From: an alpha proteobacterium 3107 | GTDB taxonomy: Bacteria; Pseudomonadota; Alphaproteobacteria; Rhodobacterales; Rhodobacteraceae | Direction of reading: 5' to 3' | Assembly (NCBI GenBank): GCA_001483205.1 | Contig: JPPB01000249.1 | Coordinates: 1-12,419 of the forward strand | Length of the DNA: 12,419 bases | Part shown: piece after piece, positions 1 through 6,424 of the stretch | Layout of the letters: every line of letters begins with the position of its first letter | How positions within the stretch are numbered: position 1 is the stretch's first letter | Position numbers and translations under genes: made by a program | The notes under the pieces: model-generated | Databases searched by the model: none | What the model was told of the DNA's origin: nothing | What the model saw: only the letters and a program-made list of their open reading frames with translations

Positions 1-587
1 CGTTGCTGCCGCCGAAGTGGTCAGAGCTTTCGACCATGACGATTTCCTATGGTCACGGGGTATCGACCAGCCCCCTTCACCTTGCCGCCGCCTATGCCAC
101 GCTTGTCAACGGCGGGTTCCGGGTGACCCCGACGCTGTTGAAACGGGATGCGCCGGGGGGGGCGGGCGCACCGGAACCGACAGGGCCGCGTGTTATCTCC
201 GGCGCGACCTCGCGCATCGTGCGCGATATGCTGCGGCAGGTGGTGTCGCGCGGCACTGCCAGTCTGGGCGATGTCAGGGGATACGCGGTCGGCGGCAAGA
301 CCGGCAGCGCCGACAAGCCCCGTGAAAACGGCGGCGGCTATCACGATGACAAGGTGATTGCCACTTTTGCCGCCGTCTTTCCGTCCGCCGCGCCGGAATA
401 TGTGCTGGTGGTGACGCTGGATGAGCCGGAAGTCCTGTTGTCCGAAGAGCTGCGCCGGACGGCGGGCTGGACGGCGGTGCCGGTGGCGGCGGAAATCATC
501 AGCCGCATCGCCCCGATTCTGGGGCTGAGGCCGGTCGTTGAACCCGCCCCGGCATCCGGTGTAATTCTGGTGCGCAACAATGGCTGA
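1..587 (+). CDS. ftsI: Septal peptidoglycan transpeptidase FtsI (PBP3), C-terminal part, 5' truncated by window edge
   Basis: This is the C-terminal end of a class B penicillin-binding protein that cross-links septal peptidoglycan in the periplasm as partner of FtsW. The reading frame (first full codon at 3) is open to the left edge, so the gene begins upstream; the transmembrane anchor, dimerisation region and SxxK/SxN motifs are outside the window. Visible are the YGHGVSTSPLHLAAAYATL segment typical of the transpeptidase domain, the KTG triad at 297-305 in the context VGGKTGSADKP, and the end RRTAGWTAVPVAAEIISRIAP, which matches alphaproteobacterial FtsI. The fourth residue after KT-G is Ser where many relatives have Thr (KTGT). 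The stop codon lies 8 bp inside murE, which suggests translational coupling. Position at the head of the mur genes supports FtsI rather than another PBP2-type enzyme. Confidence 0.95.
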   Translation, partial: LLPPKWSELSTMTISYGHGVSTSPLHLAAAYATLVNGGFRVTPTLLKRDAPGGAGAPEPTGPRVISGATSRIVRDMLRQVVSRGTASLGDVRGYAVGGKTGSADKPRENGGGYHDDKVIATFAAVFPSAAPEYVLVVTLDEPEVLLSEELRRTAGWTAVPVAAEIISRIAPILGLRPVVEPAPASGVILVRNNG

Positions 588-2106
588 GGCTGGATCGGGG
601 CGAATGGCGGGACAACCGGCGCGCGGGGCACGGGTGAAATCCCTGGACGAGCTGGGCCTGATCGCGACCGGCGGCGGCACGGCGCGGATCACCGGTCTGT
701 CGGTTGACAGCCGCTTTGTCGGGGCGGGGCATCTGTTCGCCGCCCTTCCGGGAACGCGGGTCCATGGCGGGCAGTTCATCGGCACCGCCCTGCGCATGGG
801 GGCGGCGGCCATTCTGACGGATCGTGAAGGCGCGCGGATTGCCGGGGCAAAGGTTGATGCCTCTGGTGCTGCGCTGGTTGTGGCCGGGGATGCGCGGCAG
901 GCTCTGGCGCGGGCCGCGGCGCTGTGGTTCGGGCAGCAGCCCGGCGTGGTCGCGGCGGTCACCGGGACCAATGGCAAGACCTCGGTGGCGAGTTTTGTCC
1001 GGCAGATATGGGAGGCGGCGGGCCTGTCTGCGGCCAGTCTGGGCACCATCGGGGTCGAGGGGGCCTATGCCGCGCCGCTCGCACACACGACGCCGGAGCC
1101 GGTCACGCTGCATCGTCTGCTCTCGGATATGGCGGCGGCGGGCGTGACCCATGCGGTGATGGAGGCGTCAAGCCATGGTCTGGAACAGCGGCGTCTGGAT
1201 GGTGTGCGGCTGATGGCGGCGGGGTTTACCAATCTCAGCCGGGATCACCTGGACTATCACCCCGGTTTTGATGCCTATCTTGCGGCGAAGGCGGGGCTGT
1301 TTGCGCGGGTGTTGCCCGAGGACGGAACCGCCGTGATCAATACCGATGACCCGCATGGGGCGGATATGGTGGCCGTCGCGCAGGGGCGCGGGCAGCGCGT
1401 GCTGACAATCGGCCGCGCGCCGGGGGCCGATCTGCGCCTGTTGGGACAGCGGTTCGGCCACACCGGTCAGGAACTGCGGTTTGAATGGCAGGGCCGGGCG
1501 CGGCAGACGCGGCTTGACCTGATCGGTGGGTTTCAGGCGCAGAATGCGGCGGTTGCTGCCGGGCTGGCAATCAGCACCGGGGCAGAGCCGGAACAGGTGT
1601 TCGGTGCCTTGTCTGCACTCAAAACCGTCCGGGGCCGGATGCAGCGCGCCGCCATGCGCGCGAATGGTGCGCCGGTGTTTGTCGATTATGCCCATACGCC
1701 CGATGCGGTTGCGACCGCGCTTGGCGCTTTGCGGTCCCATGTGATGGGCCGGTTGGTGGTGGTGCTGGGCGCGGGCGGTGATCGTGACGCGGGCAAGCGC
1801 CCGCTGATGGGGCGGGCGGCGGCGACGGGCGCGGATGTGGTGTTCGTCACCGATGACAACCCGCGCAGCGAAGACCCGGCGGCGATCCGGGCGATGGTGA
1901 TGCAGGGTTGCCCGGACGCAACCGAGGTGGGTGACCGGGCCGAGGCGATCCTGCGCGGGGTTGATACGCTGGGGCCGGGTGACGCGCTGTTGATTGCGGG
2001 CAAGGGGCATGAGACGGGCCAAATCGTGGGCGACGATGTGCTGGCCTTTGATGATGCGGAGCAGGCGAGTGTGGCGGTCGCCGCGCTGGAAGGCTGGCCA
2101 GCATGA
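580..2106 (+). CDS. murE: UDP-MurNAc-L-Ala-D-Glu:meso-diaminopimelate ligase MurE
   Basis: Cytoplasmic Mur ligase that adds the third peptide residue to UDP-MurNAc-L-Ala-D-Glu using ATP. The 508-residue length is normal. Seen in order: N-terminal UMP-binding domain with the VDSRFVGAGHLFAALPG stretch; ATP-binding loop TGTNGKTS at residues 128-135 (K133); ASSHGLEQRRLDG; NLSRDHLDYH followed by AAKAGLF, whose Lys (K237) is the expected carbamylated residue; VDYAHTPDA at 368-376; and DNPR at 426-429. The DNPR motif is known to mark meso-DAP rather than lysine specificity, so a Gram-negative wall is expected. I start at ATG 580, overlapping ftsI by 8 bp. The conserved family N-terminus begins only near residue 19, so ATG 604 (preceded by GGGGCG) or GTG 634 remain possible starts. 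The last four bases overlap murF. Confidence 0.97.
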   Translation: MAEAGSGRMAGQPARGARVKSLDELGLIATGGGTARITGLSVDSRFVGAGHLFAALPGTRVHGGQFIGTALRMGAAAILTDREGARIAGAKVDASGAALVVAGDARQALARAAALWFGQQPGVVAAVTGTNGKTSVASFVRQIWEAAGLSAASLGTIGVEGAYAAPLAHTTPEPVTLHRLLSDMAAAGVTHAVMEASSHGLEQRRLDGVRLMAAGFTNLSRDHLDYHPGFDAYLAAKAGLFARVLPEDGTAVINTDDPHGADMVAVAQGRGQRVLTIGRAPGADLRLLGQRFGHTGQELRFEWQGRARQTRLDLIGGFQAQNAAVAAGLAISTGAEPEQVFGALSALKTVRGRMQRAAMRANGAPVFVDYAHTPDAVATALGALRSHVMGRLVVVLGAGGDRDAGKRPLMGRAAATGADVVFVTDDNPRSEDPAAIRAMVMQGCPDATEVGDRAEAILRGVDTLGPGDALLIAGKGHETGQIVGDDVLAFDDAEQASVAVAALEGWPA

Positions 2107-3560
2107 GCGCGCTGTGGACCTCTGCCGCCGCTGCTGCCGCGACGGGCGGGCGGGCCACTGCCGACTGGGTGGCAAACGGTGTTTCCATTGACACCCGCAC
2201 CCTGCACCCCGGTGATCTGTTTGTGGCGCTGAAGGCACAGCGCGACGGGCATGATTTCGTTGCCGAGGCTTTTGCGCGCGGGGCAGCGGCGGCAATGGTC
2301 GTGCAGAGGCCCGAAGGCGTTGCCCCCGCCGCGCCCCTGCTGATGGTCGCTGATCCGCAAAAGGGGCTGGAGGCGCTTGCCGTTGCCGCCCGTGCCCGGT
2401 TCGGGGGCCGGGTGGTCGGCGTTACCGGCTCGGCGGGCAAGACCTCGACCAAAGAGATGCTGCGCGCGGCCTTATCCCGGCAGGGGCAGGGGCGGGTTCA
2501 TGCGGCAGAGGCAAGCCACAACAACCACTGGGGTGTGCCGTTGACCCTTGCCCGCCTGCCCGCTGATGCCGGTTTTGCCGTTATCGAGATCGGCATGAGC
2601 AATCCGGGAGAGATCGCGCCGCTGGCGCGGATGGCCCGCCCGCATGTGGCGATGATCACGACGGTGGCCCCGGCGCACATGGCCGCCTTTGCCGACGGCA
2701 TTGACGGTATCGCCCGGGAAAAGGCGGCAATCTTTGAGGGGGTGGAGCCGGACGGGGTTGCGGTGCTGAACGGTGACATCGGAACGGCGGGCATCCTGAA
2801 CGCCGCTGCCGGGGGCAGGGGCATTGCCGCACTTGCGTTCGGCGAAACCGATGGCCTGCCCTGCCGTTTGTCCGACATTCATGTGGCGGGCGATTGTGTG
2901 ACCGCGCGGGCGGTGCTGCCCGGCGGCAACATCCTGTTCCGCCTTGCCGCGCCCGGACGCCATTTCGCCCGTAATGCGCTGGGCGTTCTGGCGGTGGTGG
3001 GGGTGCTCGGTGGCGATGTGGCGCTTGCGGCCCTTGGTCTGGCGGACTGGCGGCCCCCGGCGGGGCGGGGCAGGCGAGAGACCATCCTGCTTGACCCGGC
3101 AGACCCGGACATGGCTGTCAGGCTGATTGATGATTCATTCAACGCCAACCCTGCCTCGATGGCCGCGGCGCTGGAGGTTCTGGCCGAAAGCCGCCCCGAA
3201 CGCGCGGGCCGGGCCGGGGTCGCGCGCGCGGGCAAGGGCCGCCGGATCGCTGTTCTGGGCGACATGCTGGAACTGGGGCCGGACGAGTTGCAGGACCACA
3301 CCCGCATTGCCGGTCTTGCCGCCCTTGGCCACATCGACCTCGTGCATTGTGCCGGGCCGCGAATGCGGGCGCTGTGGGAGGCCCTGCCCCCCTACAGGCG
3401 CGGCGCATGGGCGGCGGCGGCGGATGATCTGGCGGCGCGGGCGCATGAGCTGATCAACGCGGGCGACATCGTTCTGGTCAAAGGGTCGAAAGCATCCCGC
3501 GTCAGCCGCGTGGTTGACGCGATCCGCAATCTGGGCCATCCGGCCCCGCAACAGGAGTGA
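2103..3560 (+). CDS. murF: UDP-MurNAc-tripeptide:D-Ala-D-Ala ligase MurF
   Basis: Last cytoplasmic Mur ligase: it joins D-Ala-D-Ala (made by Ddl, encoded later in this window) to UDP-MurNAc-tripeptide, giving the pentapeptide precursor for MraY. It has 485 residues, the usual range being about 450-485. The N-terminal domain carries IDTRTLHPGDLFVALKAQRDGH, the ATP loop TGSAGKTS lies at residues 108-115 (K113), followed by the MurF-typical ASHNNHWGVPLTLARLP and IEIGMSNPGEIAPLA. Further on are DDSFNANPASMAAAL and the C-terminal VLGDMLELG and VLVKGSKASR segments. The TGSAGKT form and the NNHWG motif separate it from MurE and MurD. The start overlaps the murE stop as ATGA, so reinitiation by terminating ribosomes is likely. 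A somewhat Ala-rich N-terminus is the only oddity. Confidence 0.97.
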   Translation: MSALWTSAAAAAATGGRATADWVANGVSIDTRTLHPGDLFVALKAQRDGHDFVAEAFARGAAAAMVVQRPEGVAPAAPLLMVADPQKGLEALAVAARARFGGRVVGVTGSAGKTSTKEMLRAALSRQGQGRVHAAEASHNNHWGVPLTLARLPADAGFAVIEIGMSNPGEIAPLARMARPHVAMITTVAPAHMAAFADGIDGIAREKAAIFEGVEPDGVAVLNGDIGTAGILNAAAGGRGIAALAFGETDGLPCRLSDIHVAGDCVTARAVLPGGNILFRLAAPGRHFARNALGVLAVVGVLGGDVALAALGLADWRPPAGRGRRETILLDPADPDMAVRLIDDSFNANPASMAAALEVLAESRPERAGRAGVARAGKGRRIAVLGDMLELGPDELQDHTRIAGLAALGHIDLVHCAGPRMRALWEALPPYRRGAWAAAADDLAARAHELINAGDIVLVKGSKASRVSRVVDAIRNLGHPAPQQE

Positions 3561-3564
3561 GGGG
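3559..3564 (+). promoter_or_regulatory. Ribosome binding site of mraY
   Basis: GAGGGG, 8 nt before the ATG at 3573, overlaps the murF stop codon. A second purine run, AGGAG at 3553-3557, is 15 nt from the ATG, which is rather far. The placement supports ATG 3573 as the mraY start and coupling with murF. Confidence 0.5.
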
Positions 3565-3572
3565 CCGCCGAA

Positions 3573-4658
3573 ATGCTGTATCTTCTGACTGAATTTTCCG
3601 ATGGCGGAGATGTTTTCAACCTGTTTCGCTATATCACCTTTCGGGCGGGCGGCGCGTTCTTCACCGCGCTGTTGTTCGGGTTTCTGTTCGGCCCGCCGAT
3701 CATCCGTCTGCTCAAACGCCGTCAGGCAAACGGCCAGCCGATCCGCCGGGACGGACCGGAAAGCCACCTGCGGTCAAAGGCGGGGACGCCAACGATGGGC
3801 GGGGTCATCATCCTGGGGGCGCTGATTATCTCGACCCTCTGCTGGGCGCGGTGGGACAACCCCTATGTCTGGATGACCCTGTTCGCGACCGTCGCTTTCG
3901 GCCTGATCGGTTTCGCAGACGACTATCTGAAGGTCACCAGAGGCGACAGCCGGGGGGTGTCGTTCTGGTGGAAGATGGCGCTGGGCACCGTTGTCGCGGT
4001 GGTTGCCGCAGGCTGGGCCGCGCATCATCACCCCGAGGCGCTGGCCAACCAACTGGCGCTTCCCGTCTTCAAGGACACCCTGATCAACCTGGGTGTCCTC
4101 TTTATTCCGTTCGCGGTGCTGGTGATCGTCGGTTCGGCGAATGCGGTGAACCTGACCGACGGGCTGGACGGGCTTGCCATCATGCCCGCAATGATTGCCG
4201 CGGGCGCGCTGGGGGTGATTGCCTATGCGGTGGGGCGGGTCGATTTCACCGAGTATCTTGATGTGCATTATGTGCCCGGCACCGGTGAGCTTCTGATCTT
4301 TACCGCCGGTCTGATCGGCGGGGGCCTGGGCTTTCTGTGGTATAACGCGCCCCCGGCGGCGGTGTTCATGGGCGATACCGGCAGCCTTGCGCTGGGCGGG
4401 GCCTTGGGGGCGATTGCGGTGGCGACCAAGCATGAACTGGTCTTTGCCATTATCGGCGGGCTGTTCGTGGTCGAGGCGATGAGCGTCATCATTCAGACGG
4501 TGCATTTCAAGCTGACCCGCAGGCGGGTGTTCCTGATGGCCCCGATCCACCATCATTTCGAGAAAAAGGGCTGGGCGGAGCCGCAAATCGTCATCCGCTT
4601 CTGGATATTTGCCCTGATCCTTGCCCTGATCGGGCTGGCGACGCTCAAGGTGCGGTGA
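3573..4658 (+). CDS. mraY: Phospho-MurNAc-pentapeptide transferase MraY
   Basis: Polytopic inner-membrane enzyme that transfers phospho-MurNAc-pentapeptide from UDP to undecaprenyl phosphate, producing lipid I. The 361 residues match the family length (E. coli 360). About ten hydrophobic segments are visible. Diagnostic motifs are GFADDYLKV with the Asp pair at 116-117, [13 protein letters not shown] (residues 190-202, with D196 and D199), [12 protein letters not shown] with D268, and the histidine cluster [13 protein letters not shown] (H326-H328). These are the known Mg2+/substrate-binding residues of the family and all are intact. The gene lies 12 bp after murF and directly abuts murD, whose ATG follows the TGA with no gap. 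The enzyme takes the MurF product, and its lipid I product is the substrate of MurG further along. Confidence 0.98.
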   Translation: MLYLLTEFSDGGDVFNLFRYITFRAGGAFFTALLFGFLFGPPIIRLLKRRQANGQPIRRDGPESHLRSKAGTPTMGGVIILGALIISTLCWARWDNPYVWMTLFATVAFGLIGFADDYLKVTRGDSRGVSFWWKMALGTVVAVVAAGWAAHHHPEALANQLALPVFKDTLINLGVLFIPFAVLVIVGSANAVNLTDGLDGLAIMPAMIAAGALGVIAYAVGRVDFTEYLDVHYVPGTGELLIFTAGLIGGGLGFLWYNAPPAAVFMGDTGSLALGGALGAIAVATKHELVFAIIGGLFVVEAMSVIIQTVHFKLTRRRVFLMAPIHHHFEKKGWAEPQIVIRFWIFALILALIGLATLKVR

Positions 4659-6059
4659 ATGGTCCCTGTGCGCGGATATAAGGGCGCGCGGGTTGCCGTG
4701 CTTGGCCTCGGGCGGTCGGGGCTGGCGACCGCGCGGGCGCTTCGGGCAGGCGGGGCCGAGACATTGCTTTGGGATGATGACGCCGGGGCGCGGGAGGCCG
4801 CCGGTGCCGAGGGCGGCACCCTGCATGATCTTTCAAAGGGCAATATCTGGGGCGGTGTCGCGGCGCTGATCGTATCGCCGGGCATTCCGCATCTCTATCC
4901 GTCGCCCCATCCGGCGGTTGCGGCGGCGCGGGAGGCAGGCGTGCCGACAGATAACGACATCGGGCTGTTCTTCCGGGCGGTCGTGGACGGGGACATGTCC
5001 GCCGCCCCGCCAAGGGTGATCGCGGTCACCGGTTCTAACGGCAAATCGACGACGGCGGCGCTGATCCATCATCTGCTGTTGGCGGCGGGCCGCCCGTCCC
5101 GGCTGGCCGGAAATATCGGGCGGGCGGTGCTTGACCTCGACCTGCCCGGCGAGGGCGAGATCATCGTGCTGGAACTGTCGAGCTATCAGATTGAGCTTGC
5201 CCGGTCACTCGCGCCGGACATTGCCGTTCTGACCAACCTGACCCCGGATCATCTGGACCGCCACGGCGGGTTGGGCGGGTATTTCGCCGCCAAGCGCAGG
5301 CTGTTCGCCGAGGGCGGGCCGGAGCGCGCGGTGATCGGCGTTGATGAGGCAGAGGGGGTCTTTCTGGCCGATCAGATGTCAGAGCAGGCGGGGGATGACC
5401 GGGTGATCCGCATCTCTGCCGGGCGGCGGCTGTCCGGCCCCGGCTGGTCGGTGTTTGCCCGCAAGGGGTTTCTGGCCGAATACCGCAAGGGGCGGCAGGT
5501 GGCTTCGGTCGATCTGCGCGGCCTTGACGGGTTGCCGGGGGCGCATAACCATCAGAACGCTTGTGCCGCTTATGCGGCCTGTCGGGCGGTGGGGGTGTCG
5601 CCGCGTGTGGCTGAACAGGGGTTCAGAACGTTTCAGGGGTTGCCCCACCGCAGCCAGATCGTTGCCCGCCGGGGGGGGGTGACATTCGTGAACGATTCAA
5701 AGGCCACCAATGCCGAGAGCGCGGCGCAGGCGCTTCAGGCGTTCGGACGTATCCGCTGGATCGCCGGGGGGTTGGGCAAGGAAGGCGGGATCGGTGCCGT
5801 GATGCCCCATCTGGGATCGGTGGTGAAGGCTTACCTGATCGGGGATTCGGCGCAGGCGTTTGCGGCGGCGCTCGGGCATGATACGCCGCATGAGATTTGC
5901 GGGACGATGGCGCGCGCTGTGGCCCGCGCTGTGGCCGAGGCCGAGGCGGGAGAGACGGTCTTGCTGGCCCCGGCGGCGGCAAGTTTCGACCAATACCCGG
6001 ATTTTGAGCAGCGGGGCGCGGCGTTCATGGCCGAGGTCGCGCGGTTGTCCGGTGAGTGA
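4659..6059 (+). CDS. murD: UDP-MurNAc-L-alanine:D-glutamate ligase MurD
   Basis: Cytoplasmic ligase that adds D-Glu to UDP-MurNAc-L-Ala, between the MurC and MurE steps. The 466 residues are slightly longer than E. coli MurD (438). Seen in order: N-terminal nucleotide-binding glycine motif [10 protein letters not shown] (G16, G18, G21), [11 protein letters not shown] loop TGSNGKSTT at 124-132 (K129), [22 protein letters not shown] followed by AAKRRLF with the expected carbamylated K212, [15 protein letters not shown] at 345-359, and the C-terminal [19 protein letters not shown] segment, which is a MurD signature. The ATG at 4659 follows the mraY stop without a gap; no strong ribosome binding site is seen, so coupling is likely. 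A run of nine G (5671-5679) lies within the frame without breaking it. The gene ends the first compact block and is followed by 361 bp without a recognised gene. Confidence 0.97.
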   Translation: MVPVRGYKGARVAVLGLGRSGLATARALRAGGAETLLWDDDAGAREAAGAEGGTLHDLSKGNIWGGVAALIVSPGIPHLYPSPHPAVAAAREAGVPTDNDIGLFFRAVVDGDMSAAPPRVIAVTGSNGKSTTAALIHHLLLAAGRPSRLAGNIGRAVLDLDLPGEGEIIVLELSSYQIELARSLAPDIAVLTNLTPDHLDRHGGLGGYFAAKRRLFAEGGPERAVIGVDEAEGVFLADQMSEQAGDDRVIRISAGRRLSGPGWSVFARKGFLAEYRKGRQVASVDLRGLDGLPGAHNHQNACAAYAACRAVGVSPRVAEQGFRTFQGLPHRSQIVARRGGVTFVNDSKATNAESAAQALQAFGRIRWIAGGLGKEGGIGAVMPHLGSVVKAYLIGDSAQAFAAALGHDTPHEICGTMARAVARAVAEAEAGETVLLAPAAASFDQYPDFEQRGAAFMAEVARLSGE

Positions 6060-6091
6060 AAGACCTCTGCATATTCACTCAGCCGGGCAGC

Positions 6092-6114
6092 CGCCTGCCT
6101 GGGCGGGCGCTTTT
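6092..6114 (+). terminator. Possible intrinsic terminator after murD
   Basis: Seven base pairs (6092-6098 with 6103-6109, one of them G-U) close a 4-nt loop and are followed by C and then TTTT at 6111-6114. It lies 32 bp after the murD stop. The U tract is short, so efficiency is doubtful and partial read-through is likely. The 5' arm is shared with the long-range inverted repeat. Confidence 0.35.
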
Positions 6115-6122
6115 CGCGACAG

Positions 6123-6150
6123 TTCACATTGGCGATGGTCTTGCCATAAA
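6123..6150 (+). promoter_or_regulatory. Weak sigma-70-like promoter candidate upstream of ftsW
   Basis: TTCACA (6123-6128; 5 of 6 to TTGACA), a 16-bp spacer and CATAAA (6145-6150; 4 of 6 to TATAAT) lie in the least GC-rich part of the gap. A transcript from here would start near 6157 and carry the two strong hairpins in a leader of about 265 nt before ftsW. The match is weak and could be chance. Confidence 0.2.
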
Positions 6151-6182
6151 GTCCATACGTTGCAAAGGGTTGATACATTCAA

Positions 6183-6230
6183 AGCGCCTGCCGGGGGGCA
6201 GGCAGGCGCTGCCCGGTCTTGCGACCGGGC
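6183..6230. repeat. Two adjacent strong hairpins
   Basis: Hairpin one pairs AGCGCCTGCC (6183-6192) with GGCAGGCGCT (6201-6210), a perfect 10-bp stem with an 8-nt loop. A shifted register pairing 6186-6192 with 6197-6203 is also possible. Hairpin two follows with no gap: GCCCGGTC (6211-6218) and GACCGGGC (6223-6230), a perfect 8-bp stem with loop TTGC. They are followed by GGGGTATTTG and a run of seven G (6240-6246). There is no U tract, so this is not a canonical terminator on the + strand. It resembles REP-like dispersed intergenic hairpins, which cannot be confirmed from one copy. Confidence 0.7.
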
Positions 6231-6345
6231 GGGGTATTTGGGGGGGCGACGCGCCATTATGCGAGAGGCCTCTGTAAAACAGCGCTTCGCAGGGTGGCGC
6301 GGGCGGCGCATCCGGGCTAGACTGGCGCACAGAGACCCGGAAAGC

Positions 6346-6365
6346 GGGCAATAACGGGCGATAAC
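6346..6365. repeat. Tandem decamer repeat upstream of ftsW
   Basis: GGGCAATAAC (6346-6355) is followed immediately by GGGCGATAAC (6356-6365), with one difference in ten. A head-to-tail spacing of 10 bp, one helical turn, would place two copies on the same DNA face, as seen for some regulator sites. It lies 55 bp before the ftsW ATG. No regulator can be named. Confidence 0.5.
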
Positions 6366-6400
6366 AGCCGACAAGTGGCAGAGAAAGAACAGGCGAAACC

Positions 6401-6424
6401 ATGAGAGCAGGCGGTCACCCATGA
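6401..6424 (+). CDS. Possible 7-codon leader ORF overlapping ftsW start
   Basis: ATG 6401 opens a frame of seven codons (MRAGGHP) whose TGA overlaps the ftsW ATG as ATGA, the same arrangement used at murE/murF and murG/murC. Purine-rich sequence (GAGAAAGAACAGG, 6381-6393) precedes it at a plausible distance. If translated it could deliver ribosomes to ftsW by reinitiation. It may equally be chance; the sequence does not prove that it is expressed. Confidence 0.25.
   Translation: MRAGGHP

Larger units (their letters stand above)
6083..6216. repeat. Long-range imperfect inverted repeat
   Basis: The 19 bases at 6083-6101 are the reverse complement of the 18 bases at 6199-6216 except for one extra C (6091 or 6092) in the left arm. 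The arms contain CCGGGCAG and GCCTGCCTG (left) and their complements (right), separated by 97 bp. In RNA this would form a long GC-rich stem that cannot coexist with the local hairpins at 6092-6109, 6183-6210 and 6211-6230. It may be a switch-like structure, the remnant of a small palindromic element, or chance in GC-rich sequence built from repeated GCCTGCC words. Confidence 0.6.
6060..6420. other. murD-ftsW intergenic region rich in inverted repeats
   Basis: This 361-bp stretch is the only large gap in the cluster. Its open frames (for example 6056-6277 +, 6075-6422 -) give Arg/Pro/Gly-rich products with no recognisable motif, so I see no convincing protein gene apart from a possible 7-codon ORF. 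It holds a terminator-like hairpin (6092-6114), a long-range inverted repeat (6083-6101 with 6199-6216), a less GC-rich patch with a weak promoter-like pair (about 6121-6182), two adjacent strong hairpins with a G-rich tail (6183-6246), the palindrome AGAGGCCTCT (6264-6273) and a tandem decamer (6346-6365). I found no TTAA-N7-TTAA (CtrA) site or GANTC (CcrM) site. It may end the upstream transcript and start the downstream one, but that is inference. Confidence 0.7.

Noticed and set aside
21..1049. Long minus-strand open frame opposite ftsI/murE (342 codons)
   Set aside because: Shadow of GC-rich coding DNA: Arg/Pro/Ala-rich product with no family motif, lying fully against well-identified genes.
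3774..4826. Long minus-strand open frame opposite mraY (350 codons)
   Set aside because: Rich in His, Gln, Arg and Pro, the mirror of the mraY codon pattern; no hydrophobic core or motif.
6056..6277. 73-codon plus-strand frame starting at the murD stop (ATGA-like context)
   Set aside because: It reads through both strong hairpins and the G run, has no motif, and no ribosome binding site stands out; not supported as a gene.
6318..6323. TAGACT as a -10 promoter element upstream of ftsW
   Set aside because: No acceptable -35 hexamer at 15-19 bp upstream; the nearest TTC-containing hexamer is about 27 bp away.
5860..6354. Plus-strand open frame running from murD into the gap (164 codons)
   Set aside because: About 200 bases overlap murD in another frame and the remainder encodes hairpin sequence; composition is Arg/Ala/Gly-rich without motifs.
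6060..6420. tRNA, small RNA gene or CRISPR in the gap
   Set aside because: No cloverleaf arms or T-loop consensus and no regularly spaced repeats; only the hairpins and short repeats listed were found.
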